Shown piece by piece: positions 7,611 through 15,765 of a stretch of 44,907 bases of DNA. Position 1 is the stretch's first letter; each line of letters starts with the position of its first letter. The notes below the pieces were generated by a model. The model was given only the letters and a program-made list of their open reading frames with translations. It was not told where the DNA came from and ran no database searches. A program made the translations under genes and the position numbers. The stretch is from assembly GCA_944322885.1 (NCBI GenBank), contig CALUQH010000002.1, forward strand, positions 1 through 44,907, in the 5' to 3' direction. The DNA is from Candidatus Gastranaerophilales bacterium. Lineage in GTDB: Bacteria; Cyanobacteriota; Vampirovibrionia; Gastranaerophilales; Gastranaerophilaceae.

Positions 7611-8789
7611 CTAGTACACCATATTGTTATAAATGATTTCAGACGCTTTTACAATAAATTCTTTCCCCAGAGGAGAATTATGCGGACGATGTGCAAAAAT
7701 TACCACAATATATTTCTTTCCGTTCGGGGCATAAACTATTCCCGCATCCCCGAGCATTTTCCCTATGTCGCCTGTTTTGTGAAGGAAAGTTGCACCGGAC
7801 GGCAGACCTGCCGCTATAAGGCGGTTGTTATGAACATGCCCCATATAATCAAATATTTTTTCGCGTGATGATGTACTTAAAAAATTAGGATTATCAATGT
7901 TATAAAGAATAGTTGCCATATCACGCGCCGTTGAGTGATTTGTTCCGCCTAAATCAGGAAGCCACGTTTGTACGTAAGTGTGTTTTAATCCCCATTCTCT
8001 TATACCGGAATTGATATCAGTCATAGAGCCGAGTTTTGCCATAAGCATATTAGTTGCGGAATTATCAGATTCCGTTATCATCATTCTGGCAAGAGTGTCT
8101 ATTGTATATTTTGAATTTGCGGCCTTAAATTGTAAACTTCCGGAACCTTCTGTTCTGTAGTATTCAGTAAGGGGCATTTCATCATAAATTGTAAGCTGAT
8201 TTTTTTCGATTGAGCGGAAAAGCTGTACAAGAACAGGGAGTTTTATAATACTTGCTGTCGGGAAGATTTCGTCAGCGTTTACATCTGCATAATTACCGGT
8301 TTCATAATCCCAGACGTATACAGACGGATGAATTGAAGGGTACATTGAAGCAAGATTTTTTAGTTGGTTTTCCAGTCCAGTGAGTTTTGAACCTTCTTTT
8401 AATGAGGTCATCTGCGGTTTTTTAGCTTCGGCTCCCTGTAAATATCTTTCTCCCAAAAACCAGTGGTTTGCAATATAGTTGGATGTCGGAAATAAAATCT
8501 GATGGAAATCCGCTTTAACTTCTTTATAAGGGGTCGGATTAAGCATAAATCTTGTTACTTTGTTAAACCCGTACGGAAGAACTGAAAATCCGAGCAAAGC
8601 AACTACTGCGATAGAAACAATTCTATGAATAAAGTAGTTTCTTTCGATTTTTTTTCGGTTAGCCTTGTGCCTTATATGTAACGGTTGTGCAGCTGTTTGA
8701 GTACGTCTTGGTGTATGGTAAATGCCTTGACGCGGGTAAGTGTATTCCGTATAGCGATTATTATATTGCTGTCTTGCTAATTCCGGCAT
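7611..8789 (-). CDS. Membrane-anchored beta-lactamase-fold serine hydrolase (probable peptidoglycan enzyme)
   Basis: 392 aa. A basic, Tyr/Pro-rich cytoplasmic tail (about 1-52), one membrane helix (about 56-75), then an extracytoplasmic class A-like fold with S180-I-I-K183, S241-D-N and K338-T-G. The omega-loop region reads WLPDLGGTN where class A beta-lactamases carry ExxLN, so the deacylating glutamate is missing. That favours a D,D-peptidase-like or cell-wall role over antibiotic hydrolysis. A strong GGGGAGGA lies upstream. It is the first gene of a two-gene unit with the LdpA-like protein. Confidence 0.75.
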   Translation of the reverse strand: MPELARQQYNNRYTEYTYPRQGIYHTPRRTQTAAQPLHIRHKANRKKIERNYFIHRIVSIAVVALLGFSVLPYGFNKVTRFMLNPTPYKEVKADFHQILFPTSNYIANHWFLGERYLQGAEAKKPQMTSLKEGSKLTGLENQLKNLASMYPSIHPSVYVWDYETGNYADVNADEIFPTASIIKLPVLVQLFRSIEKNQLTIYDEMPLTEYYRTEGSGSLQFKAANSKYTIDTLARMMITESDNSATNMLMAKLGSMTDINSGIREWGLKHTYVQTWLPDLGGTNHSTARDMATILYNIDNPNFLSTSSREKIFDYMGHVHNNRLIAAGLPSGATFLHKTGDIGKMLGDAGIVYAPNGKKYIVVIFAHRPHNSPLGKEFIVKASEIIYNNMVY

Positions 8790-8933
8790 AAATATCTAAT
8801 TCCTCCCCAAAGGATTTTCTCCTGTAATATTTATTCTACTTTACATAAAATAAAATGGCAAGTCAGTTTACATTTTTTTAAGATATAATAAATAAAAGAT
8901 AAGAAGTTAAGAAGATAGGAGGGTATGCTGTTT

Positions 8934-9245
8934 ATGTCAGAAGACTGCATTTTTTGTAAAATAATCAATGGAGAATTTAATACCGAATTTGTGTATGAAA
9001 ACGAATATGTCGTTGTGTTTAAAGATATTAATCCGAAAGCTCCGGTACATCTTCTTGTTGTACCGAAAGTTCATGTTGCCTCTTTAAACGAACTCGAGGA
9101 CAAAAATCTTATGGGGGAATTGTTGATGGCTGTTAAAGAAACAACTAAAAAAATCGGATTAAAGTCCTACAAAACTTTGATTAATACGGGCAAGGAAGCA
9201 GGGCAGGAAGTTTTTCACCTGCATTTGCATATATTGGGTTCATAG
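8934..9245 (+). CDS. HIT family nucleotide-binding hydrolase, short C-terminus
   Basis: 103 aa from ATG 8934, chosen because AGGAGG (8917-8922) is better spaced to it than to ATG 8925. N-terminal CIFCKIINGE, substrate-loop region VVFKDINPKAPVHLLVVPKVH, and the histidine triad FHLHLH near the end. HIT proteins of this type hydrolyse phosphoramidate-linked or dinucleoside substrates. The protein stops at ILGS, where relatives continue with GGR and a WPPG-like tail, so about 10 residues are missing. Its stop overlaps the convergent gene at 9240 by 6 nt. A TATAAT lies at 8884-8889. Confidence 0.9.
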   Translation: MSEDCIFCKIINGEFNTEFVYENEYVVVFKDINPKAPVHLLVVPKVHVASLNELEDKNLMGELLMAVKETTKKIGLKSYKTLINTGKEAGQEVFHLHLHILGS

Positions 9246-9923
9246 TTTGCTGAAATAATTAACAGCTTCATCGGCTCTAACAAAATTAACATCAGGGAAT
9301 TTTCTTTGTAAATCACTGATGATATTGTAATATGCATCGTTTACAATGACATGTTTTATCCCGTCATCCACAAGTTTTTTCCCTTTATCGCCTACCAGAA
9401 TAAAAGAACCGTCGCGGTAGGCACTTCCTGATGTTCCAAGTCCTGAACCTACGCCTTTGGGTGCAACAAGAGGGGCTGTGCAAAATGTTCTTGTTTTATC
9501 AATTCCGTTTGTTAATAAATTATTTAACTGTTTTAACTGGTCAGTAACACTCATTTTGGCAAGACCGTGTGCATCAAACTTTGAACCTATGCTTTCTGGC
9601 AGCGAACCTAAATATACCATAGCATCGCAATTTACATCAGTCGGGACTTTTATATTCGGAAAAGCTTTTTTGTACAAAGCCTGCAGTTCTCCACTGTCAA
9701 AACCTTTCCTTATCTGCCTGTTATCAAGTGCTTCACAGACAGTTGTTAAATCTTTACCGTCAAATTTTACGAATTCATCAATTTTTTGTTCCGGTAATGC
9801 TTCCAGTATATACGGATTTTTTAGGTCGAATTTTGTGCTTTTTGGCATTTTTGAAACACCGTCAGCGCTCACTGCATAACTTTTTTTTACTGCATTAAAA
9901 ATTATTTTTCCCAAATTCCCCAT
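9240..9923 (-). CDS. Protein of unknown function, shares upstream module with the ART-like gene
   Basis: 227 aa, soluble, not recognised. It starts MGNLGKIIFNAVKKSYAVSA, a short amphipathic basic leader, then a charged helical middle, a Gly/Ser-rich stretch (VAPKGVGSGLGTSGSAYRDG, about 154-173) and an alpha/beta C-terminus with KHVIVNDAYYNIISDL. The Gly-rich loop followed by strands could be a nucleotide- or NAD-binding segment, but this is speculation. AAGGGG lies 6 nt upstream of the ATG. It is a lone gene between two oppositely oriented genes, and its 47-nt upstream region matches that of the ADP-ribosyltransferase-like gene at 742-1365. Confidence 0.6.
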   Translation of the reverse strand: MGNLGKIIFNAVKKSYAVSADGVSKMPKSTKFDLKNPYILEALPEQKIDEFVKFDGKDLTTVCEALDNRQIRKGFDSGELQALYKKAFPNIKVPTDVNCDAMVYLGSLPESIGSKFDAHGLAKMSVTDQLKQLNNLLTNGIDKTRTFCTAPLVAPKGVGSGLGTSGSAYRDGSFILVGDKGKKLVDDGIKHVIVNDAYYNIISDLQRKFPDVNFVRADEAVNYFSKL

Positions 9924-9970
9924 TTATTTTCCCCTTATAGAATATAAAAATTTTTACAAAACAAAATTGC
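9924..9970 (-). promoter_or_regulatory. Shared upstream module, copy 2
   Basis: Ungapped match to 1384-1430. On the minus strand it has GCAATTTT, a TATATT -10 candidate at the position of TATAAT in copy 1, and TATAAGGGGAAAATAA directly abutting the ATG. Here AAGGGG can also serve as the ribosome binding site. Confidence 0.6.
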
Positions 9971-9976
9971 TATTTA

Positions 9977-9985
9977 TGTTATAAT
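9977..9985 (+). promoter_or_regulatory. Extended -10 promoter of speE
   Basis: TGtTATAAT lies about 35 nt upstream of speE. The preceding TATTTATGTT matches the sequence before the -10 of the HEAT-like gene, which likewise lies divergent from the other copy of the shared module. Confidence 0.5.
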
Positions 9986-10020
9986 TTCATAAAAAATAAT
10001 TAATAAATAAAGGAGAGAAA

Positions 10021-10872
10021 ATGAAAAACGGAATAGAAAACGGATATTATCATGAGATTACACCATCAGGCTTCGGGATTGCTATAAAAGCCGGAAAGGT
10101 TTTATTTTCAAAACAGTCAGACTTCCAGAAAGTCGAAGTTTTTGAAACAGAAAGTGCTCTCGGGCGCGTTTTGACACTTGATGATTTGATGATGACAACA
10201 GAAGGCGACGAATATCATTATCACGAAATGATTGCACATATTCCGATGATGCATCATAAAAATCCTGAAAGCGTTCTTGTAATCGGCGGCGGCGACGGCG
10301 GTACGGTTAGAGAAGTTTTGAAACACAAAACCGTTAAAAAAGTTGTTCTCTGTGAAATCGACGGAATGGTAATTGATGCCTGCAAAGAATTTTTACCGAC
10401 AATTTCCTGCGCTTTGACAGATCCGCGTGTTGAAATAAAAGTCGAAGACGCGATAGAATTTATCAAAGATAAAAAGAACGAATACGATATAATTTTAATT
10501 GATTCTACTGACCCGATAGGTCCGGGAGAAGGTTTGTTTACAGAAGAATTTTACACAAATATAAAAAATTCTCTGAAAAAGGGCGGGATTATGGTTGCTC
10601 AATCAGAATCACCTTTTGCACAGAAAGACGCGGTTAAAAAGATGTATAACCTGCTGAAAAAGGTATTCCCGATTTGTTCAACTTACACTTCAAATATTCC
10701 GACATACCCGGGCGGCTACTGGGCATGGGCATTCTGTTCGGAAGATGTTGAACCGTTATCATACTTTGCTGATGACAGATATGAAGATATTGTAAAAACA
10801 TGCAAAATTTATAATAAAGATTATCACAATGCACGTTTTGCTCTTCCAAACTATCTGAAAGAATTGCTGTAA
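10021..10872 (+). CDS. speE: Spermidine synthase (polyamine aminopropyltransferase)
   Basis: 283 aa, full length. It transfers the aminopropyl group of decarboxylated S-adenosylmethionine to putrescine or a related diamine. Visible motifs: substrate-gating YHEMIAH, the glycine-rich SAM loop VIGGGDGGTVREV (about 86-98), the aspartate-containing IDSTDPIGPGEG, and GGYWAWAF near the C-terminus. AGGAG (10011-10015) sits 5 nt before the ATG. The phosphoesterase starts 1 nt after its stop. The decarboxylase at 22413 may supply precursors; SpeD and SpeB are not in the window. Confidence 0.93.
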   Translation: MKNGIENGYYHEITPSGFGIAIKAGKVLFSKQSDFQKVEVFETESALGRVLTLDDLMMTTEGDEYHYHEMIAHIPMMHHKNPESVLVIGGGDGGTVREVLKHKTVKKVVLCEIDGMVIDACKEFLPTISCALTDPRVEIKVEDAIEFIKDKKNEYDIILIDSTDPIGPGEGLFTEEFYTNIKNSLKKGGIMVAQSESPFAQKDAVKKMYNLLKKVFPICSTYTSNIPTYPGGYWAWAFCSEDVEPLSYFADDRYEDIVKTCKIYNKDYHNARFALPNYLKELL

Positions 10873-10873
10873 A

Positions 10874-11776
10874 ATGAAAATTGTAATAAAGTTTGTTTTG
10901 ATATTACTTGTTCTGACGGGTTTAGTATTTTTTTATGCCGGATATATTGAACCTAACAGAATTGTGATAGCAAGGCAAACTTTATTTTTGCCAAATTGGA
11001 ATGAGAATTTAAACGGGTTTAAAATTGCCGTCATATCTGACATACATATAGGTACGGGTAGTATTGATTTAAAAAAACTCAATAGGATTGTTCAAAAAAC
11101 CAATACTCAAAATCCTGATTTGATATTACTTTTAGGAGATTTTGATGCAAAATATATTCAGCTGTCTGGTATCTCAGTAAATCAAATCAGTGAAACGCTA
11201 AAACACTTTAAATCAAAATACGGAGTTATTGCAATACTCGGCAACCATGATTATAAACCTGAGGGTATTGTAAAAAATATACTTAAAAATGCACAAATTC
11301 CCGTGCTTGAAAATGAAAGCATATTTATATATCCTGATAGGCAAAAAGTAAAAATAATCGGCTTTAAAGACTTATGGCATTACAAATTAAACCCTGAAAA
11401 AGTAATCGGGCATATTGAAACTCCGTCAATTGTTCTGGTACACAATCCCGACATATTCCCGCAAATTCCGGACAGTATCAGTTTAACATTGAGCGGGCAT
11501 ACACATGGCGGTGAAATATATCTTCCGTTTATCGGTGCACCTTTTATTCCTTCTAAATTTAATGCGAAATACAGAAAGGGTTATGTTGTTGAAAATAACA
11601 AACATCTTTATGTAACAGGAGGGATAGGAACTTTAAGCGGGTTTAGAACATTTAATCCGCCTGAAATAGTAATTTTGACAATTAATAAACAAACTGAAAG
11701 AAACAAAATTGTTAATACTCCTGTGAAAAAAAATTATTTAAACAATCGTTTTGTTGTGCCGCAAAGTTTAAAATAA
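10874..11776 (+). CDS. Membrane-anchored calcineurin-like metallophosphoesterase (YkuE-like)
   Basis: 300 aa. An N-terminal membrane helix (about 3-22) precedes a metallophosphoesterase domain with the dinuclear metal motifs ISDIHIG, LLGDFD, LGNHDY and SGHTHGGEIYLP. The arrangement resembles YkuE-type phosphoesterases, some of which act on lipid-linked phosphate; the substrate cannot be read from sequence. It starts 1 nt after the speE stop and is therefore very likely cotranscribed. Confidence 0.85.
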   Translation: MKIVIKFVLILLVLTGLVFFYAGYIEPNRIVIARQTLFLPNWNENLNGFKIAVISDIHIGTGSIDLKKLNRIVQKTNTQNPDLILLLGDFDAKYIQLSGISVNQISETLKHFKSKYGVIAILGNHDYKPEGIVKNILKNAQIPVLENESIFIYPDRQKVKIIGFKDLWHYKLNPEKVIGHIETPSIVLVHNPDIFPQIPDSISLTLSGHTHGGEIYLPFIGAPFIPSKFNAKYRKGYVVENNKHLYVTGGIGTLSGFRTFNPPEIVILTINKQTERNKIVNTPVKKNYLNNRFVVPQSLK

Positions 11777-11843
11777 TAATTTCAAAAAATTTCATGGTAA
11801 AATATTTATACTGTTTTATAAATATTTTGAGAGGGATAATAAA

Positions 11844-13220
11844 ATGTCAGTCATCATAATGATTTTACTAATAGGACTTTTAATTCTTGTCCATGAACTC
11901 GGACATCTCGGTGCTGCTTTACTTTTTAAGGTTAAAGTTGACAAATTCGGTATAGGCTTGCCAATCGGGCCTACATTGTGGGAAAAGAAAGTCGGAGGTA
12001 TAACTTTAGTCATACACGCATTTTTATTCGGCGGTTATGTTTCTTTTCCGGATGATGACAAAGATTCCGAACTCCCTCAGGATTCTCCTGACAGGTTGAT
12101 GAATAAGCCTGCATGGCAGCGTGCAATTATCTTTTCGGCAGGTGTAATTGCGAATGTTATTTGTGCGTATGTACTTGTTCTTTTAACTGCTTTTATGTGG
12201 GGAAATTTGCCTTCAGGAAAGTTTGATACTTACGTAAACGATATTGTTGCGGAAAAAACTCAGTCTGTTTGGCAATCCGGCATGCAAAAAGGCGATAAAA
12301 TTATTGAAATTAACTCCTCGCCGATTGACTCTAAATATGCAATAAATCTTTATGCAATGTACAGCGCGGCGGATGACGGAAAAGTTAATACTGCGAACGC
12401 TGAACAGAATTATGAAAAATTGAAAAAACTTAATCCTGCGTTTGAAGAAGATGAAGTTATACCGCAGGGTGTAGTTGTAAAACTTCCTTCTATACCTTAT
12501 GAAAGCAAAATTATTTTAAGCAGAAATGTATTGAATGCGGTTGAACTTTTTAAGCCTGATGAAGTAAAATTGACTGATACTCAAATAAAACTGCGTGATG
12601 AAATAAAAGGTAAAACATTTATTGAAACCACAGGCGGCTATACTCTCAAAGATGTTGCATATGCTATGACAGACGGGGTTAAACCGCTTGAAATAACTGT
12701 TTTACGAAGCGGAAAAGAAGTTAAGTTAAAAACTATTTACCCTGACAAAGACGGGCTTATCGGCATAACTCTTGACAGGAAAGAAATTCTTGTTCCCGTG
12801 ACAGGTATAAAATCCGCATTCAGCGCAAGCTATACCTACCTTTATAACGAAACAAAATCAATGCTTATTGTTTTAAAACAGTTATTTACGGGTAAAATCC
12901 CGCTCAAAAATATGCATGGTGTTGTATTAATTACAAAAATGGGCGGTGATATCATAAGCTCTGACGGTATTTTCTACGGTTTGCTTTTGACTGCAGTAAT
13001 CTCAATGAACCTTGCAATCTTAAATATTTTGCCGATACCGGCGCTTGACGGCGGACATCTGCTTTTCCTTTTGATTGAAAAAATTCAGGGAAAACCGGTT
13101 GACGAAGAAATTATGAATAAAGTGATGACGGTATTTTTTGCACTTTTAATACTGCTGCTTGTATTTGTGCTGTTTAATGACATATACGTTCTTGTTCAGC
13201 CTTTGTTTGCAGTAAAGTAA
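11844..13220 (+). CDS. rseP: Site-2 intramembrane metalloprotease (RseP/M50 family)
   Basis: 458 aa. The zinc motif HELGH (residues 17-21) is in the first membrane helix, a PDZ-containing periplasmic section follows with a larger-than-usual insertion (about 100-330), and the C-terminal active-site helix carries ILPIPALDGGH. Family members cut single-pass membrane proteins within the bilayer, for example anti-sigma factors or remnant signal peptides. GAGAGGGA precedes the ATG. No sigma/anti-sigma pair is nearby. Single gene ending at a strong terminator. Confidence 0.9.
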   Translation: MSVIIMILLIGLLILVHELGHLGAALLFKVKVDKFGIGLPIGPTLWEKKVGGITLVIHAFLFGGYVSFPDDDKDSELPQDSPDRLMNKPAWQRAIIFSAGVIANVICAYVLVLLTAFMWGNLPSGKFDTYVNDIVAEKTQSVWQSGMQKGDKIIEINSSPIDSKYAINLYAMYSAADDGKVNTANAEQNYEKLKKLNPAFEEDEVIPQGVVVKLPSIPYESKIILSRNVLNAVELFKPDEVKLTDTQIKLRDEIKGKTFIETTGGYTLKDVAYAMTDGVKPLEITVLRSGKEVKLKTIYPDKDGLIGITLDRKEILVPVTGIKSAFSASYTYLYNETKSMLIVLKQLFTGKIPLKNMHGVVLITKMGGDIISSDGIFYGLLLTAVISMNLAILNILPIPALDGGHLLFLLIEKIQGKPVDEEIMNKVMTVFFALLILLLVFVLFNDIYVLVQPLFAVK

Positions 13221-13242
13221 CCGGAAAGGTTAGAAATACGAA

Positions 13243-13282
13243 AAACAGGAAGTTTAAAATTACAACTTCCTGTTTTTGATTT
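13243..13282. terminator. Rho-independent terminator between convergent genes
   Basis: A 12-bp stem AAACAGGAAGTT / AACTTCCTGTTT with a 9-nt loop, T-rich on the right and A-rich on the left, serves rseP and probably the opposing YihY gene. Confidence 0.85.
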
Positions 13283-13303
13283 TTTATGATTATAAAGACT
13301 TAA

Positions 13304-14194
13304 TTAGATTTTTTTCAATGCTTCAAAATCATCCCTGATTTCTTGAGCTTTTCTCTCGAGTTTGTTGTAAACCTGCGAATTTATTTCCCCGCCTATTAAA
13401 ATCAAAACGGATGTGTAATAAAGCCATACCATCAAAACCGCAAATGCCCCGATTGTTCCGTAAACCATGTTATAAGTTTTCAGGTTGTTTACATATATAG
13501 AAAAACCCCATGAACCGATTAACCAGAATGTAGTAAAAAACCAGGTGCCGGGGATTGCACTTTTGCGTTTAAATTTTTCATTCCCTCGCAGGTCGGGCAG
13601 AATGTAATAACTTAAAAATGACATCAGGAATAACGCGGCAAAGGCAACAGGCCAGCGGAGAGTTAAAAGCGTAATTGCTGTTCCCTGCGCCATGTGGAAA
13701 TGATTAACCATAAGATTTATAATTGCCTTACCGAATACTATCAGGTTTATGCTTAAAAACATTACCATTGTGTCTACAAAAACCATTAATAGAGAAAGTG
13801 CACGTGTATAAATAAAACTTCTTGTTTCATTAACTTTATATGCTCTGTTTAAACCTTTTAATACAACGGCAATAGCGTTAGTGGAAAGCACCAGTGTTAC
13901 GCAAAAACCGATTATTGCCATCAGTTTTCCGTGTGAAAAAATCATTGCCTCCGACAGAACCGTTAAAATCAAATCCATTGCCTGTTCCGGCATAAATGTG
14001 GCCAAAAAACGTAATATAGGCGTCATAAGAGCTTTGTTTCCCATCCATCCGAAAATTGATGTTAACAAAAGCATAAAAGGAAAAATCCCTATAACCATCA
14101 TAAATCCCATTTCTGCGGCCATTCCGTAGAAATCATTTTTTATGACAGATATAACTAATCTTTTTACACCTCTTACAAATCCTTTAAAACTCAC
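13304..14194 (-). CDS. YihY/BrkB family inner-membrane protein
   Basis: 296 aa with about six hydrophobic helices. Family hallmarks are GMAAEMGFMMVIGIFPFMLL near the N-terminus, the FYILPD-like SYYILPDLRG and the YNMVYGTIGAFAVLMVWLYY region near the C-terminus. The family was once named RNase BN but is a membrane protein of unsettled function. The start is a GTG, 3 nt after the nrnA stop, with AGAGAG as its ribosome binding site inside the end of nrnA, so the two form one unit. Confidence 0.88.
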   Translation of the reverse strand: MSFKGFVRGVKRLVISVIKNDFYGMAAEMGFMMVIGIFPFMLLLTSIFGWMGNKALMTPILRFLATFMPEQAMDLILTVLSEAMIFSHGKLMAIIGFCVTLVLSTNAIAVVLKGLNRAYKVNETRSFIYTRALSLLMVFVDTMVMFLSINLIVFGKAIINLMVNHFHMAQGTAITLLTLRWPVAFAALFLMSFLSYYILPDLRGNEKFKRKSAIPGTWFFTTFWLIGSWGFSIYVNNLKTYNMVYGTIGAFAVLMVWLYYTSVLILIGGEINSQVYNKLERKAQEIRDDFEALKKI

Positions 14195-14197
14195 TTT

Positions 14198-15163
14198 TTA
14201 AATCTCTCTTAATTTGATTTCAGCAAGAATTTTTTCCACTGCCTGTTCAACAGGTGCTTTTATTGTACAGCCCGAAGCAAATTTATGCCCGCCGCCGCCG
14301 AATACTTCACATATTTCGGCAACATCTGCGAATTTACTCCTCATGGAAATCTTAGTTCCGCCTGATTTCATTTCTTTTGCTACAAAGGCAATCCGTGTTG
14401 ATATTATTGCGCGCAGTTTTTCAGTCAAACCTTCCATACACTCATCGTTTGCCGAAAATTTTTCCATATCCTTTTTATAGACAATTGTATAAGCTATTTT
14501 ATCATTGTCAAGGAATTTTGCTTTGCTTACACAATATGCCTGAAACATAACAAGAGTTTTGGAATCCGACTCATAAACCCTTTTGTATATATCAGAAGGA
14601 TTTACTCCCACTTCAACGAGTTTTGATGCGCATTCAAAAGTTGACGGCTTTGTATTATCAAACCTGAAAGAGCCCGTATCTGTTAAAATTGCTGTATAAA
14701 GACAAATAGCACTGTCAAGGTTAATACTAAACCCCATTTTTTCAAAACATTCACATAAGACCTCGCCCGTAGAGCTTGCATCGGGGTTTATAAAATTCAA
14801 GTCGGCATAAGCGTTATTTGTTTTGTGATGGTCAATATTTACCGTTGATTTAGCTTTATTAAACAAAATTTGTCCGTCGCAAATTCTCTCAATTGCTGCA
14901 ACATCCACATTTATCACAAGGTCGTATTCTCTTGATTTATCTATATTATCAATATGCTTAACATCATTTATGTGAGGCAGAAACGAATAAACATCAGGAA
15001 TTTTAGAAAGCGATACCATATCGCACTTTTTCTTATAGTTATCTAAAATTACGGAATACAGTGCGCACATAGAGCCTAAAGTATCGCCGTCAGGGTTAAT
15101 ATGGGAAAATATCAATATATTTTTAGAGGATTTTATGATATTATTTAATTTAGAGTAATCCAT
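14198..15163 (-). CDS. nrnA: DHH-family nanoRNase/pAp phosphatase
   Basis: 321 aa, full length. DHH domain with FSHINPDGDTLGS, the aspartate in VINVDVAA, NIDHHKTN and LTDTGSFRF, followed by a DHHA1 domain ending FGGGGHKFASGC. NrnA degrades 2-5-nt RNA and dephosphorylates 3'-phosphoadenosine 5'-phosphate. On the minus strand TGtTACCAT ends 6 nt before the ATG, consistent with a leaderless mRNA. It heads a two-gene unit with the YihY protein. Confidence 0.92.
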   Translation of the reverse strand: MDYSKLNNIIKSSKNILIFSHINPDGDTLGSMCALYSVILDNYKKKCDMVSLSKIPDVYSFLPHINDVKHIDNIDKSREYDLVINVDVAAIERICDGQILFNKAKSTVNIDHHKTNNAYADLNFINPDASSTGEVLCECFEKMGFSINLDSAICLYTAILTDTGSFRFDNTKPSTFECASKLVEVGVNPSDIYKRVYESDSKTLVMFQAYCVSKAKFLDNDKIAYTIVYKKDMEKFSANDECMEGLTEKLRAIISTRIAFVAKEMKSGGTKISMRSKFADVAEICEVFGGGGHKFASGCTIKAPVEQAVEKILAEIKLREI

Positions 15164-15169
15164 TCCTTA

Positions 15170-15178
15170 ATGGTAACA
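15170..15178 (-). promoter_or_regulatory. Extended -10 placed for leaderless nrnA mRNA
   Basis: TGtTACCAT on the minus strand, 6 nt from the ATG at 15163. The spacing matches that of the ffh, hisS and histidine kinase promoters. The hexamer itself is only moderately close to consensus. Confidence 0.45.
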
Positions 15179-15200
15179 CAAAAAAAATATAAATCTACTT

Positions 15201-15230
15201 CCCCTTCCTTGCGGGAGGGAATATAAGGGG
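15201..15230. repeat. Short inverted repeat before the DUF721 gene
   Basis: CCCCTT and AAGGGG enclose an inner CCT...AGG pair. This GC-richer hairpin, with the following TGGGTG, looks like an interspersed repeat rather than coding sequence. That weakens the GTG start at 15234, which lies within its right flank. Confidence 0.4.
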
Positions 15231-15260
15231 TGGGTGAAACCTACGGAAAATGATAAAACT

Positions 15261-15587
15261 ATGAAAAAGGTTCTCTATACTGATTTTGTAACAACTGAAT
15301 CTCTTGTCGAAGAATTGCTTGAAAAAAAAGAGATTAAAAAAGCAATTACACGCAGCAATCTGTATAAATTTTGGGAGAAGGCTGCAGGCGCAAAGTTTGG
15401 CAAAAAGTCAAAGCCGTATTCAATGCTTTCAGGCGGTGTGATGGTAATCGCCTGTGAAAATGCTATAGTCGCTCAAGAATTAGCTTTGCGAAAAACTCAG
15501 ATATTAGTTAAATTTGAGCCGTATTTAAAATCCCTTAAAATGACCGTAAAAGATTTACGATTTGACCCCAAAAAATGGGGAGCGTAG
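15261..15587 (+). CDS. DUF721 family protein (DciA-like)
   Basis: 108 aa from ATG 15261; GTG 15234 (117 aa) is an alternative with AAGGGG only 3 nt upstream. The DUF721 pattern is visible: SNLYKFWEKAAGAKFGKKSK, then SGGVMVIACENAIVAQELAL and a final strand with MTVKDLRF. DciA is the ancestral loader of the replicative helicase DnaB in many bacteria lacking DnaC. The last codons and the TAG stop fall inside a REP-like palindrome (15579-15594), so the native C-terminus may have been replaced. Confidence 0.7.
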   Translation: MKKVLYTDFVTTESLVEELLEKKEIKKAITRSNLYKFWEKAAGAKFGKKSKPYSMLSGGVMVIACENAIVAQELALRKTQILVKFEPYLKSLKMTVKDLRFDPKKWGA

Positions 15588-15765
15588 CCGCTCCACCCGT
15601 GACAGCTTACGGGATTGCATAAGCCGCTTTTTTAAGTGTTCTAAAATACTTAAAGATATTCTTGTTGTCGCTTTATTCTGTCAATGCACTCGGGTAGTAT
15701 TGTCATTCCAAACTCGTTTCGGAATTTCCTTATCCCTCGCATTTGTTTTGCTTTATATAAATTGA
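15579..15765 (+). repeat. Interspersed repeat, copy A, opening with a REP-like palindrome
   Basis: It opens with the palindrome GGAGCGTAGCCGCTCC (15579-15594). Several blocks match 40044-40262 read on the other strand: ACAGCTTACGGG, TTGCATAAGCCGCTT, GTCAATGCACTCGGGTA and the segment around CCCTCGCAT and GTTTTGC. A short open frame here is conserved in the other copy, but it has no ribosome binding site and is judged non-coding. Confidence 0.7.

Noticed and set aside
7611..8789. Antibiotic-resistance beta-lactamase
   Set aside because: The class A glutamate motif is missing and the protein is a membrane-anchored cell-wall-type hydrolase.
742..9923. N-myristoylation signals in the two MG-starting proteins sharing the upstream module
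   Set aside because: MGKYDIG and MGNLGKI do not satisfy the usual residue rules at positions 3 and 6, so host lipid modification cannot be argued.
15562..15765. Open frame of about 67 codons resembling one at 40008-40223 on the minus strand
   Set aside because: The similarity follows from the shared DNA repeat. There is no ribosome binding site, and the frame overlaps the DUF721 stop and the palindrome.
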